A stretch of DNA of 64,000 nt from JAAYZB01 sp035379945. Its GTDB lineage: Bacteria > Bacillota_I > Bacilli_A > Izemoplasmatales > Hujiaoplasmataceae. Where the stretch lies: contig DAOSWG010000005.1 in NCBI GenBank assembly GCA_035379945.1, positions 1 through 64,000 of the forward strand. The letters are read 5' to 3'. The position numbers and the translations under genes are program-made. Positions 33,470-43,014 of this stretch are shown here, in pieces. Under the pieces are notes generated by a model. The model did not search any database, had not been told where the DNA came from, and worked only from the letters and a program-made list of their open reading frames with translations. The stretch's first letter is position 1, and every line of letters starts with the position of its first letter.

Positions 33470-36400
33470 ATGATGGAAAAAATTTTAGATTTTCTGGAAA
33501 CAAAAAAAGAATTCAAAGAGTTTTCGGAAGCAATCAAACAACAAGGCAAAGCGATACAAATCAGCAACACAACCGAAGAGGGCGGAATGTTTTTGGTTTT
33601 GTCGGCACACAAACAGGCCGGCGGGCCGATCGTTGTTGTGACCCCCAACCTTTATCACGCCCAGATTGTTTATGATAAACTTTCCGCAGCCCTTGATCCA
33701 GAAGAAGTTTTATTCTTCCCGCAAGACGAATTCATTACCAGCGAGATGCTGGTCTCGTCTTGGGAATTTCGCATTGAAAGAATCAACACGATAAAGCGTC
33801 TGATTGAAAACAACAACGCAATAGTCGTGACCCATCTCCCAGGACTGATCAAACCTCAACTGGAGCCAGAAGCGTGGAAAAACGCCATGTTTAGCCTTTG
33901 CATAAAACAGGAAATATCAATAGACAAACTTAGTTCAAAATTGATCATGTCTGGTTATTCCCACGAATACACGGTTGAAAAAATGGGAGACTTTAGTGTC
34001 AGGGGAGGAATAGTCGACGTCTTTCCGTTAGGAGAAAAAACCCCGGTCAGATTAGATTTCTTCGGAGACGAAATCGATACGATGAAACGGTTCGATATTG
34101 AATCGCAAAGATCACAGGAATCGTGCGAAAAGATCGATGTTATGCCAATGACAGAATTGTTTTTCGATGACAAAGGGTTAAAAACCATAAAAAACGAAGT
34201 TAAAACAATAATCAGGGACAAAAAACTATCTTCGGAAGCAATCGAAAAGATTGATGCGGATTTAGAAAGTTTGGAAAGACGTGAAGATTTGGAGAGGCTT
34301 TCCAGATACCAGAAGTTTCTATTTGGCCAACAAAATACAATTCTGGATTTTATCCCTAAAAGCACAGTTTTCTTTTTTGATTTTCATAGATTCAACGGGC
34401 AATATGACGACTTGAAACAAGATCTTCTGGACTGGATTGAGAACGCCGGAGACTATGCAAAAATGGGATTCGATTTTTTCGTGCCTTTGGAAAATATAAA
34501 GATTGAAAAACCAATTTATGTGGATTATCTTCGGGAAGAAACGCGGCTGCAAAACATAAAAAAAATTTCAATCGCAGCCAATGAACCGCTAAAATTCGAA
34601 GGAAATATAAATCTGGTCTTGAACGAGTTGAGATCTCTCGCGGGACAACGGACACTTGTGATAGCTTTGGAATCATATAAGTCCAGAACCGAGATGTGCG
34701 AGTTGCTTTCCGACAACAAACTGGATTATGTCCTAACCGGAGATACTGAAAGGCTTAAAGAAAATTCCATAAACATTATCGTGTCCGACCGATGCTTCGA
34801 CTTTGCGTCGGAGGCGTTCGGGTTGACGGTGATTACTGAAAAATCCATTAACAAAAAGCAGACTTCGAAGCGCAAGGGAAAATACCTTTCCGCTTTCGAT
34901 TCAAGCAAGCGGCTAGCATCTGTCAATGATTTGAAACCAGGCGATTATGTCGTTCATTATGATTACGGGATCGGTCGTTTTCTGGATATAAAAACAATGG
35001 AACTTGGCAATACTAGAAACGACTATATACATATCGAATATCGAGATGGCGACAAGCTGTATATTCCCTTGGAGTCATTTTCTGACTTGCAGAAATATGC
35101 CGGAAGCGAAGGGTTTGTTCCCAGACTATCTAAACTGGGCGGATCGGATTGGAACAAGGCTAAACAAAGAGTCAGAAGCAAAGCCGGAGATATTGCCGAA
35201 AGACTGATCAGACTTTATTCACAGAGAGAAAAAGCTAAAGGGTATTCTTTCCGACCAAACGCGGAATTGGAATCGGAATTGGAAATCGACTTTCCTTATG
35301 AAGAGACCCGCGATCAAAACAAAGCAATAAAAGAGGTGTTTTCCGATATGGAATCGCCACGACCGATGGATAGACTGTTATGTGGCGATGTTGGATTTGG
35401 CAAAACCGAAATAGCCTTAAGGGCGGCGTTCAGAGCAGTTTTGAATAATAAACAAGTTGCATATCTTGCTCCGACGACCGTTTTATCCAAACAACATTTT
35501 CAAACCTTTACTTCGCGATTGGAAAAATACGGAGTCAATATAGTGTTGCTTAATCGATTTGTCACCGGTAAGGCGCAAAAGCAAATCTTAACCGGATTGG
35601 AAAACGGGAGCATCGACATTGTGATAGGAACCCATAGGGTTTTGGGAAAAGACGTAGCATTCAAAGATTTGGGTTTGTTGATTGTCGATGAAGAACAAAG
35701 ATTTGGCGTTCAGCATAAAGAAAAAATAAAGGAGTTCAAAGTTAATGTTGATGTGCTATCCTTATCCGCAACTCCGATACCGAGAACTTTGCAAATGGCT
35801 ATCATGGGAGTAAAAAGCATGAGCCTTCTCGAAAGCGCGCCAGAGAATAGATATCCGATACAAACATATGTCATAGAAAGAAACGATGCCGTGATTAAAG
35901 ATGCAATAGAAAGAGAATTGGCTCGCGAAGGACAAGTATATTATTTGTACAATAGGGTGGATGACATTGAAAACATTGCGATAAAAATTCAAAAACTCGT
36001 TCCAGAAGCCCGTGTTTGCATCGCCCATGGGCAGATGCACAAACTGGAATTGGAAGCCGTAATCGACGATTTTATCGACCGCAAAACCGATGTTTTGGTA
36101 GCAACCACAATTATTGAAACCGGAATAGATATTCCCAACGTCAACACTCTGATCATACATGATGCCGATAAACTTGGACTAGCGCAATTGTATCAGATCC
36201 GGGGAAGAGTGGGAAGAAGCGATAGAATAGCATACGCATATCTGATGTTTAAAAAGGATCGAGTTTTGACCGAGGACGCCGAGAAACGGTTGAAGGTGAT
36301 CAAAGAATTCACAGAACTCGGAAGCGGCTTCAAAATCGCAGTACGGGATCTGTCAATCCGCGGAGCGGGAGACGTTCTTGGAAGCGAGCAATCCGGATTT

Positions 36401-36943
36401 ATAGATTCGGTTGGGGTTGATATGTACATGCGGATCCTTGAAGAAGAAATAAATGCCAAGCAAGGAAAACCGGAAATCAAGGAAACCAAACCAGGAATCA
36501 AAGCGACGGTGTCAAGATATATTGACGAAGAATATATCAATGATGATTTCGTTAAAATCGAAATGTATAAAAAAATCAATTCGATAAAAAACAAAAAGGA
36601 TATTGCTGATTTGCTTGCCGAATTCAAGGACCGATTTGGCGAATATATTCCCGAACTGGAAATATACCTTTACGAGAAGTTGTTTGAAAAACTTTCGAAG
36701 ATGATCGACGGAGAAAAACTAATAGAAAGCAAAACAAACGTGACGCTGGTCATTTCTGAAGACGGCACCAAGAAAATGTCAGGCGAAGCATTGTTTACGA
36801 CCGGTTTGGAAATATCCAACTACATTCGGTTCGCATACCGGCACAACAAGATAAGCATAATTGTAGATACGGTGGGACTTGAAAAACACTGGTTATACAC
36901 CATGGTGGATTTTCTGGAAAAGATCGTTTCGGAAAACAAATAA
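33470..36943 (+). CDS. mfd: Transcription-repair coupling factor Mfd
   Basis: This 1157-aa protein displaces stalled RNA polymerase and recruits UvrA. The UvrB-like N-terminus (about 1-350) is followed by a CarD/RID domain (about 485-560, DLKPGDYVVHYDYGIGRFLD). The RecG-like translocase has Walker A CGDVGFGKTEIALRAAF (about 640), LLIVDEEQRFGV (about 740), LSATPIPRTLQMA and QIRGRVGRSDRIAYAYL. The TRCF domain is at the C-terminus. The GAGGT ribosome binding site fits either of two adjacent ATGs (33470 or 33473). The length is normal for Mfd. The pth-mfd neighbourhood is conserved in Firmicutes, here with an SDR inserted between. Confidence 0.96.
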   Translation: MMEKILDFLETKKEFKEFSEAIKQQGKAIQISNTTEEGGMFLVLSAHKQAGGPIVVVTPNLYHAQIVYDKLSAALDPEEVLFFPQDEFITSEMLVSSWEFRIERINTIKRLIENNNAIVVTHLPGLIKPQLEPEAWKNAMFSLCIKQEISIDKLSSKLIMSGYSHEYTVEKMGDFSVRGGIVDVFPLGEKTPVRLDFFGDEIDTMKRFDIESQRSQESCEKIDVMPMTELFFDDKGLKTIKNEVKTIIRDKKLSSEAIEKIDADLESLERREDLERLSRYQKFLFGQQNTILDFIPKSTVFFFDFHRFNGQYDDLKQDLLDWIENAGDYAKMGFDFFVPLENIKIEKPIYVDYLREETRLQNIKKISIAANEPLKFEGNINLVLNELRSLAGQRTLVIALESYKSRTEMCELLSDNKLDYVLTGDTERLKENSINIIVSDRCFDFASEAFGLTVITEKSINKKQTSKRKGKYLSAFDSSKRLASVNDLKPGDYVVHYDYGIGRFLDIKTMELGNTRNDYIHIEYRDGDKLYIPLESFSDLQKYAGSEGFVPRLSKLGGSDWNKAKQRVRSKAGDIAERLIRLYSQREKAKGYSFRPNAELESELEIDFPYEETRDQNKAIKEVFSDMESPRPMDRLLCGDVGFGKTEIALRAAFRAVLNNKQVAYLAPTTVLSKQHFQTFTSRLEKYGVNIVLLNRFVTGKAQKQILTGLENGSIDIVIGTHRVLGKDVAFKDLGLLIVDEEQRFGVQHKEKIKEFKVNVDVLSLSATPIPRTLQMAIMGVKSMSLLESAPENRYPIQTYVIERNDAVIKDAIERELAREGQVYYLYNRVDDIENIAIKIQKLVPEARVCIAHGQMHKLELEAVIDDFIDRKTDVLVATTIIETGIDIPNVNTLIIHDADKLGLAQLYQIRGRVGRSDRIAYAYLMFKKDRVLTEDAEKRLKVIKEFTELGSGFKIAVRDLSIRGAGDVLGSEQSGFIDSVGVDMYMRILEEEINAKQGKPEIKETKPGIKATVSRYIDEEYINDDFVKIEMYKKINSIKNKKDIADLLAEFKDRFGEYIPELEIYLYEKLFEKLSKMIDGEKLIESKTNVTLVISEDGTKKMSGEALFTTGLEISNYIRFAYRHNKISIIVDTVGLEKHWLYTMVDFLEKIVSENK

Positions 36944-36944
36944 G

Positions 36945-36968
36945 AGCGCGTGAAAACACGCGCTTTTT
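36945..36968 (+). terminator. Terminator of mfd
   Basis: AGCGCGTG (36945-36952) and CACGCGCT (36957-36964) form a perfect 8-bp stem with an AAAA loop, followed by TTTTCTTTT. It begins two bases after the stop. Confidence 0.9.
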
Positions 36969-37004
36969 CTTTTGACTATAAAGTAAAAAGGCATCGTCGA
37001 CCGT

Positions 37005-37033
37005 TTGACGATAAAAAAATTAAGTTGTAAATT
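37005..37033 (+). promoter_or_regulatory. Promoter of the yaaA-recF-gyrB-gyrA operon
   Basis: TTGACG (37005-37010), a 17-base spacer and TAAATT (37028-37033) lie about 70 bases upstream of the yaaA ATG. The -10 is imperfect and overlaps a long AT tract with further TATAAT sequences. Confidence 0.55.
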
Positions 37034-37064
37034 ATATAATAATATTATATAATATTATATATAA
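37029..37064. repeat. AT-only tract with tandem 10-mers
   Basis: The 36 bases contain only A and T. AATATTATAT occurs twice in tandem (37041-37050 and 37051-37060) after a related ATTATATAAT. It lies in the leader of the recF-gyrase operon. It may form a supercoiling-sensitive promoter region, which would fit gyrase control, but this is inference. Confidence 0.5.
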
Positions 37065-37101
37065 AAGTAGTTTTGATTTGGCTCCGCAAAGAGGTGGATC
37101 G

Positions 37102-37320
37102 ATGAAAACGATCAATATCAAAACCCCCTTCATCACCTTGGGACAACTAATCAAGTATTCCGGATTGGTCCAAAGCGGAGGAGACGCAAAAATCTTTCTA
37201 GAAGAAAACAAAATAACTCACAACGGAGCATTGGAAAACCGTCGCGGGAAAAAAATTTATCCCGGAGATCTGGTTGAAATTGAAAATAAAATCATCCTGA
37301 AGGTTGTCAACAAAGAATGA
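37102..37320 (+). CDS. yaaA: S4-domain RNA-binding protein YaaA (RlbA)
   Basis: This 72-aa protein is essentially one S4 domain: FITLGQLIKYSGLVQSGGDAKIFLEENKITHNG and RRGKKIYPGDLVEIENKIIL cover it (each shown in part of the residues 9-66 span). Such proteins sit between dnaN and recF in Bacillus-type origins and are linked to ribosome assembly. AGAGGTG precedes the ATG at 37102. The earlier TTG at 37078 has no ribosome binding site. Here the gene is separated from dnaN but still overlaps recF by 4 bases. Confidence 0.88.
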   Translation: MKTINIKTPFITLGQLIKYSGLVQSGGDAKIFLEENKITHNGALENRRGKKIYPGDLVEIENKIILKVVNKE

Positions 37321-38405
37321 AAATAGACAAAGTTACCCTAACCAATTTTAGGAACTATCACAAACAGACCCTGGAACTTGGTTCGGGTATTCATTTTATT
37401 ATCGGGGCAAACGGGGAAGGTAAAACCAACTTTCTCGAAGCTTTGTATGTGCTTGCTTTGGCAAAATCATATAAGGCCGAAGACAGCGATCTGATTCGAT
37501 TCAGTGCGGATTTTGCCAGAATACAGGCGACGATCGAAAAAGACGGACGCAAATTCGAATTGACAATGATCATCACAGAAATAGGAAAAAAAGCCATGCG
37601 CGACAGCCAGGAGATAAAACGGCTCAGCGATTACATCGGCAATCTGAATATCGTTTCCTTTTTGCCTGAAGACATCGTTTTGATTAAAGGAGCGCCAAGG
37701 GACAGAAGGTATTATGTCGATGTGTTTCTCGGGCAAATCGACAAAGATTATCTGAATGAACTGACGATATATAAACATATTCTCAAACAAAGAAATGAAT
37801 TGCTGAAGAAATTGGAATATGTTGAAAAACCCGATTACACATTATTGGATGTCATAACGGAACAGTTGGCGTCTTCGGCGGAAAAGATTAGTCAAAGAAG
37901 AGTGCGGTTTCAAGAAGAAATCAACGGCTTGATCGATGGAATGTACAAAAGACTTTCCGACAAAGACGAAAAATTTTCTCTTGTCTATCAACAGACTTTG
38001 CCACAAAAGGAAGCCTATGGATTTCTCAAGGAAAAATACCGTCAGGACATCATGCAGGGCGCGACGGGATATGGTCCGCACCGCGACGACTACGTTTTCA
38101 TGCTTGATGAATTTGCCGCCGGGAGCCGGGCTTCGCAGGGAGAACAGCGAATGATGGTGTTGTCCCTGAATATGGGTTTGGCAGAGCTTGTAAAAGAGAC
38201 AAGGCACGAAACCCCGGTGTTCTTGTTAGATGATGTTTTTTCCGAACTGGATGAAACCAGACAAAACCGGCTCTTGGAATATGTGGCGACTTCGGGGATA
38301 CAAACAATAGTGACCACCACGGGGCTTGGTGGAGTCAAGGATTTTATTTTGAAACAGGCACATGTTTTTCATGTCAACAAAGGATATATCAAGGAGGAGT
38401 ACTGA
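37317..38405 (+). CDS. recF: DNA replication and repair protein RecF
   Basis: This 362-aa SMC-like ATPase loads RecA at gaps with RecO and RecR. Walker A is GANGEGKTNFLEAL (about 32-45). LPEDIVLIKGAPRDRRYYVD is a RecF hallmark. The ABC-type signature is SRASQGEQRMMVLSL (about 262-276) and Walker B is PVFLLDDVFSELD. The start overlaps the yaaA stop by 4 bases. AAGGAGG at its end serves gyrB, which starts one base after the recF stop. Confidence 0.95.
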   Translation: MKIDKVTLTNFRNYHKQTLELGSGIHFIIGANGEGKTNFLEALYVLALAKSYKAEDSDLIRFSADFARIQATIEKDGRKFELTMIITEIGKKAMRDSQEIKRLSDYIGNLNIVSFLPEDIVLIKGAPRDRRYYVDVFLGQIDKDYLNELTIYKHILKQRNELLKKLEYVEKPDYTLLDVITEQLASSAEKISQRRVRFQEEINGLIDGMYKRLSDKDEKFSLVYQQTLPQKEAYGFLKEKYRQDIMQGATGYGPHRDDYVFMLDEFAAGSRASQGEQRMMVLSLNMGLAELVKETRHETPVFLLDDVFSELDETRQNRLLEYVATSGIQTIVTTTGLGGVKDFILKQAHVFHVNKGYIKEEY

Positions 38406-38406
38406 A

Positions 38407-40320
38407 ATGGCTGATCACAACAACGCAAAATACGATGCCAGCAATATCCAGATTCTAGAGGGTCTGGAGGCTGTAAAGAAAAGACCGGGGATGTATATAG
38501 GTACCACCGGACCGCGCGGACTGCACCACCTGGTGTGGGAAATCGTCGACAATTCCGTCGATGAAGCTTTGGCCGGTTATGCCGATCGCATCATCGTCGA
38601 TATTCTTCCGGGTAACATTGTCCGGGTCGAGGACAACGGACGCGGCATTCCGGTTGATATTCATCCGAAAACCAAACGGCCAAGCGTAGAAACTGTTTAT
38701 ACGGTTTTACATGCCGGAGGAAAATTCGACCATAACTCGTACAAGGTGTCGGGCGGACTGCACGGGGTTGGAGCATCGGTAGTAAATGCTTTGAGTGAAT
38801 ATATGGATATCGAAATACACAAAGACGGCAAAATATACACCATCTCTTTTGACCACGGATTTTTGAAGAAAGAATTGGAATGCATTGGTGATACAGATAA
38901 ATCAGGAACGATTGTCACGTTTTTGGCCGACCCTAAAGTGTTTGTGGAATGTCAGGAATATGATTTTGAAACTTTGAGATCGCGAATCCAGCAACTGGCT
39001 TTTTTAAATAAGGGAATCCAGTTTGACATAAACGATTTACGCAATCCCCAAAGCACAGTAAGAAAAGAATACAAATACGAGGGCGGCGTTAGGGAATATG
39101 TCGAATTTTTGAATTTGGGTAAAGCGGTTCTTAACCCTCAAGTTGCTTATTTCGAAGGCGAACAAGAGGGCATAACGGTGGAAATCGCTATGCAATATAA
39201 CGATGGTTATGCCGCGAATATATATCCTTTCACAAACAACATTAACAATGCCGAAGGCGGAACGCACGAAGAAGGATTCAAAATGACCTTGACGCGTATT
39301 CTAAATGCTTACGGCAAAAGCGCTAACGTTTTCCGTAAAGACGAATCGTTGGCCGGAGAAGATACTAGGGAAGGGCTTGTGGCCATTGTTTCCGTCAAGC
39401 ATCCGGATCCTCAATTCGAAGGACAAACAAAATCAAAACTTGGATCGAGCGACGCCAGAAGAGTAGTCGCGAATATCATGTCGGAAGGGTTGGACAGATA
39501 CCTTCTGGAAAACCCCGCTGCCGCCAAAAACATTCTTGAAAAAGCCTTGATGGCCCAGAGGGCGAGAATCGCCGCCAAGAAAGCAAGGGAAGCAACCAGG
39601 CGGAAATCCCCGCTGGATTCCCTGGGATTTGCTTCCAAATTAGCTGACTGCCGGACCAAAGATGCGGCCAAATCGGAAATTTATCTGGTTGAAGGAGATT
39701 CCGCCGGCGGATCTGCAAAACAAGGTCGTGACGCGGAGTTCCAAGCCATTCTTCCTTTGCGTGGAAAAGTGCTGAATGTAGAAAAGGCGAGACTGGATCG
39801 TGCGCTTCAAAACAAAGAGATTGTATCGATGATCCAGGCGTTTGGAACGGGAATCGGTGAAGAATTCCAAATTGATCAGGCGCGCTACCACAAGATTATC
39901 ATCATGACCGATGCCGATGTTGACGGAGCTCACATCCGCACGTTGCTTTTGACTTTCTTCTTTCGTTATATGAGGCCGCTGATCGAAAAAGGTTATATTT
40001 ATATTGCGCAGCCGCCGCTATTCAAAATTCAACTTGGCAAGTCTATACAATACGCATATGAAGAAAAAGAACTCGAAAGGATTCTTGCCGGATTGACCGG
40101 AAAACCGGTCTTGCAAAGGTACAAAGGTCTCGGAGAAATGAATCCGGAGCAGCTTTGGGAAACCACTATGGATCCCGAAGCCAGAACACTCTTGCAAGTT
40201 ACGCTGGAAGACGCCATCGAGGCCGACAGGATCTTTTCCATGCTGATGGGCGACGATGTCCCCAGTCGCAGGGAGTTTATCCAGGAAAATGCGGAATATG
40301 TCCGTAACCTGGATATTTAG
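38407..40320 (+). CDS. gyrB: DNA gyrase subunit B
   Basis: The 637-aa subunit has a GHKL ATPase domain with VDNSVDEALAGYADRI (about 40-55), DNGRGIPVDIH and YKVSGGLHGVGASVVNAL. The TOPRIM domain has EGDSAGGSAKQGRD (about 430) and the metal site DADVDGAHIRTLL (about 500), and the C-terminus has RYKGLGEMNPEQLWETTMDP. I chose the ATG at 38407, with AAGGAGG nine bases upstream; the longer frame lies within recF. gyrA follows after 9 bases. Confidence 0.97.
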   Translation: MADHNNAKYDASNIQILEGLEAVKKRPGMYIGTTGPRGLHHLVWEIVDNSVDEALAGYADRIIVDILPGNIVRVEDNGRGIPVDIHPKTKRPSVETVYTVLHAGGKFDHNSYKVSGGLHGVGASVVNALSEYMDIEIHKDGKIYTISFDHGFLKKELECIGDTDKSGTIVTFLADPKVFVECQEYDFETLRSRIQQLAFLNKGIQFDINDLRNPQSTVRKEYKYEGGVREYVEFLNLGKAVLNPQVAYFEGEQEGITVEIAMQYNDGYAANIYPFTNNINNAEGGTHEEGFKMTLTRILNAYGKSANVFRKDESLAGEDTREGLVAIVSVKHPDPQFEGQTKSKLGSSDARRVVANIMSEGLDRYLLENPAAAKNILEKALMAQRARIAAKKAREATRRKSPLDSLGFASKLADCRTKDAAKSEIYLVEGDSAGGSAKQGRDAEFQAILPLRGKVLNVEKARLDRALQNKEIVSMIQAFGTGIGEEFQIDQARYHKIIIMTDADVDGAHIRTLLLTFFFRYMRPLIEKGYIYIAQPPLFKIQLGKSIQYAYEEKELERILAGLTGKPVLQRYKGLGEMNPEQLWETTMDPEARTLLQVTLEDAIEADRIFSMLMGDDVPSRREFIQENAEYVRNLDI

Positions 40321-40329
40321 GGGGACATC

Positions 40330-42993
40330 ATGGAAAATCAAGAATACGAAAACACAAATATAAAAGATAAAATTCAGGAAGTAAATATTTCGGGAGAGAT
40401 GAAAACTTCTTTCTTGAGTTATGCTATGAGCGTCATCGTTGCTCGCGCGCTACCTGATGTCAGAGACGGATTGAAACCAGTTCACAGACGAATTCTTTAC
40501 GGAATGGACGAACTTGGCGTGTATCCAGATAAACAATATAAGAAATCCGCCAGAATAGTCGGAGACGTCATGGGTAAATATCACCCTCACGGAGATTCGG
40601 CGATCTATGATTCAATGGTTAGGATGGCTCAGGATTTCAGTTATCGTTATCCATTGGTTAACGGACACGGGAACTTCGGATCGGTTGACGGAGACGGCGC
40701 TGCCGCCATGCGTTACACCGAAGCGAAAATGGAAAAAATCACCGTCGAAATGCTTAAGGATCTCCGCAAGGATACGGTTGATTTTGTCGATAATTACGAT
40801 GGTAGCGAACAGGAGCCTAAAGTATTACCGGCCAGATTTCCCAACCTGTTGGTAAACGGAGCGAATGGTATCGCCGTCGGAATGTCCACCGTTATCCCGC
40901 CGCATAATCTTACGGAGGTAATTGAAGGATATATCGCTTATATACGCAATCAGGATATCGAAGACGAAGAACTGATGGAGTATATCAAAGGGCCGGATTT
41001 TCCGACCGGCGGAATAATTTTGGGAATGTCAGGAATCAGAGAAGCTTATTTGACCGGACACGGAACAATCAGGGTCAAAGCCAAAGCCGAAATCAAAGAC
41101 ATGGCTTCCGGCAAAAAACAGATCATCATCAAAGAAATACCGTATCAGGTAAATAAATCAAATCTGATAGACAAAATAGCGGAACTCGCCAAGGACAAGA
41201 GAATCGAAGGTATCACTGATCTCCGTGACGAATCCAATCGCAACGGTATGCGTATCGTGTTGGAATTGAGAAAAGACGCCAATCCGGAAGTCATTCTCAA
41301 TAATCTCTATAAGAACTCGCAATTACAGGCATCATACGGCGTGAACATGCTTGCGCTTGTGGATGACAAACCGATGATTCTTTCGCTCAAGGAAATAATA
41401 AAATATTATTTCGAACACCAGACTACAGTTTTGATCAGAAGAACAAAATTCGATTTGGACAAAGCCATTCAAAGAGATCATCTGCTCAAAGGGTTCATCA
41501 TCGCTCTCGATAATATCGATGAAGTCATCAAAATAATCCGTGAATCATATGATGATACCGAACAAAAACTGATTGAGCGCTATGGTTTCAGCGATGTTCA
41601 GACAAAAGCCATTTTGGCGATGCAACTGAGAAAACTGTCAGGCATGGAAAGAGACAAGATTCATGCCGAATTGGCCGAAATCGAAAAAGCGATCAATTAT
41701 TACAACCAAATTCTCGTCGACAAGGAACTGCAACACGAAATATTGGTTTCCGAAGCTGAAGATGTCAAAAATAAGTATGGAGATGCCAGAAGAACGGAAA
41801 TCGATCTTTCGGGCGATTATGACATAGAAGATGAGGATTTGATTCCTATCGAAGACGTAATCGTTGCCGTTACGACCAACGGTTATGTCAAACGGATGAA
41901 TGTCGCCGTCTACAAATCGCAAAATCGCGGAGGCCGAGGCAAAACCGGAATGAAGATAAACGAGGATGATGTTATCGATTCGATCATATCGACTTCGACA
42001 CATGATTACCTCCTGTTCTTTACAAATCTCGGGCGCGTGTATAAAATAAAAGGGTACAGGATACCCAATTACGGACGCAATTCGAAGGGACTCCCGATTG
42101 TCAATCTTCTCAACCTTACGGACGGAGAAGGGTTGGCTGCAGTCATGAGCGTCAAGGACTTCAATGAAGGATACCTGTTTTTCACTACAACAAAAGGCGT
42201 TGTAAAACGCACAAAAGTGTCGGCATTCCAAAATATCAGGACCAACGGAATCAGGGCCTTGTCTCTTCGGGACGGCGATCAGCTGCACAGCGTAAAATTG
42301 ACTGACGGAAATCGGGACGTCATTATCGGAGCATCCAATGGCAAAGCTATCAGATTCAACGAACAAGACGTGCGTAGCATGGGCCGTGATGCGGCCGGCG
42401 TAAAAGGAATTGCTTTGTCTGGCAAGGAAGAAGTCATCGGAGTGACCACCGTCACCGTCGACAGAAGCGAAATTCTCGCCATTACCGCCAAAGGATATGG
42501 AAAAAGAACCGATGTCGACGAATATAGACTTCAAGGACGCGGCGGCAAAGGTGTCAAAACGATCAATGTTACCACTAAGAACGGATGTCTCAAGAAACTG
42601 ATCAGCGTGGTTGGTGACGAGGATCTGCTTGTCGTGACCGACAAAGGCATGATTATCAGAGTTCCGATTGATCAGATAGCCCAGACAAAAAGATCTACCC
42701 AGGGCGTAAAGATCATTAACGTCCTCGATGGTCACGAAGTGGCGACAATCGCCATCGTCCCCAAAGAAGAGGACGATGACGAAAATATGGAATCCATAGA
42801 TGACAATTCCGAAATTACAGAAGAAACAAACGATAATATCTCGGCAAATCAGGAACAGCAAAAACCAATCAGAGAATTCCATATGGAAGAATACAAGGAA
42901 CTGAATCACTTCGTCGAAGAAGACGAAGAAGAGAATGAGGAAGACGACGAGGAAGAATCGGACGTTGACGACATTCTAAAAGACAGTTATTGA
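40330..42993 (+). CDS. gyrA: DNA gyrase subunit A with acidic tail
   Basis: This 887-aa breakage-reunion subunit shows YAMSVIVARALPDVRDGLKP near the N-terminus and the active-site Tyr in AAMRYTEAKM (about residue 129). Six beta-pinwheel repeats cover about 500-815. The GyrA box, needed for DNA wrapping, is QGRGGKG at about 734, close to the classical QRRGGKG. The last 70-75 residues are strongly acidic (for example EEDEEENEEDDEEESDVDD). GGGGG lies 5 bases before the ATG, and the gene is coupled to gyrB. Wrapping plus the GyrA box argues for gyrase, not topoisomerase IV. Confidence 0.96.
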   Translation: MENQEYENTNIKDKIQEVNISGEMKTSFLSYAMSVIVARALPDVRDGLKPVHRRILYGMDELGVYPDKQYKKSARIVGDVMGKYHPHGDSAIYDSMVRMAQDFSYRYPLVNGHGNFGSVDGDGAAAMRYTEAKMEKITVEMLKDLRKDTVDFVDNYDGSEQEPKVLPARFPNLLVNGANGIAVGMSTVIPPHNLTEVIEGYIAYIRNQDIEDEELMEYIKGPDFPTGGIILGMSGIREAYLTGHGTIRVKAKAEIKDMASGKKQIIIKEIPYQVNKSNLIDKIAELAKDKRIEGITDLRDESNRNGMRIVLELRKDANPEVILNNLYKNSQLQASYGVNMLALVDDKPMILSLKEIIKYYFEHQTTVLIRRTKFDLDKAIQRDHLLKGFIIALDNIDEVIKIIRESYDDTEQKLIERYGFSDVQTKAILAMQLRKLSGMERDKIHAELAEIEKAINYYNQILVDKELQHEILVSEAEDVKNKYGDARRTEIDLSGDYDIEDEDLIPIEDVIVAVTTNGYVKRMNVAVYKSQNRGGRGKTGMKINEDDVIDSIISTSTHDYLLFFTNLGRVYKIKGYRIPNYGRNSKGLPIVNLLNLTDGEGLAAVMSVKDFNEGYLFFTTTKGVVKRTKVSAFQNIRTNGIRALSLRDGDQLHSVKLTDGNRDVIIGASNGKAIRFNEQDVRSMGRDAAGVKGIALSGKEEVIGVTTVTVDRSEILAITAKGYGKRTDVDEYRLQGRGGKGVKTINVTTKNGCLKKLISVVGDEDLLVVTDKGMIIRVPIDQIAQTKRSTQGVKIINVLDGHEVATIAIVPKEEDDDENMESIDDNSEITEETNDNISANQEQQKPIREFHMEEYKELNHFVEEDEEENEEDDEEESDVDDILKDSY

Positions 42994-43014
42994 TATCAAG
43001 GAGGAAAGATATCC

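Noticed and set aside
37029..37064. Second unwinding element/origin near recF
   Set aside because: No DnaA boxes lie nearby and the gene orientation does not change there; the origin at 29.1-29.4 kb explains the layout.
41638..42909. 423-aa open frame on the minus strand inside gyrA
   Set aside because: It is antisense to a certain gene, lacks a ribosome binding site and shows no protein family pattern; codon structure of gyrA explains the open frame.
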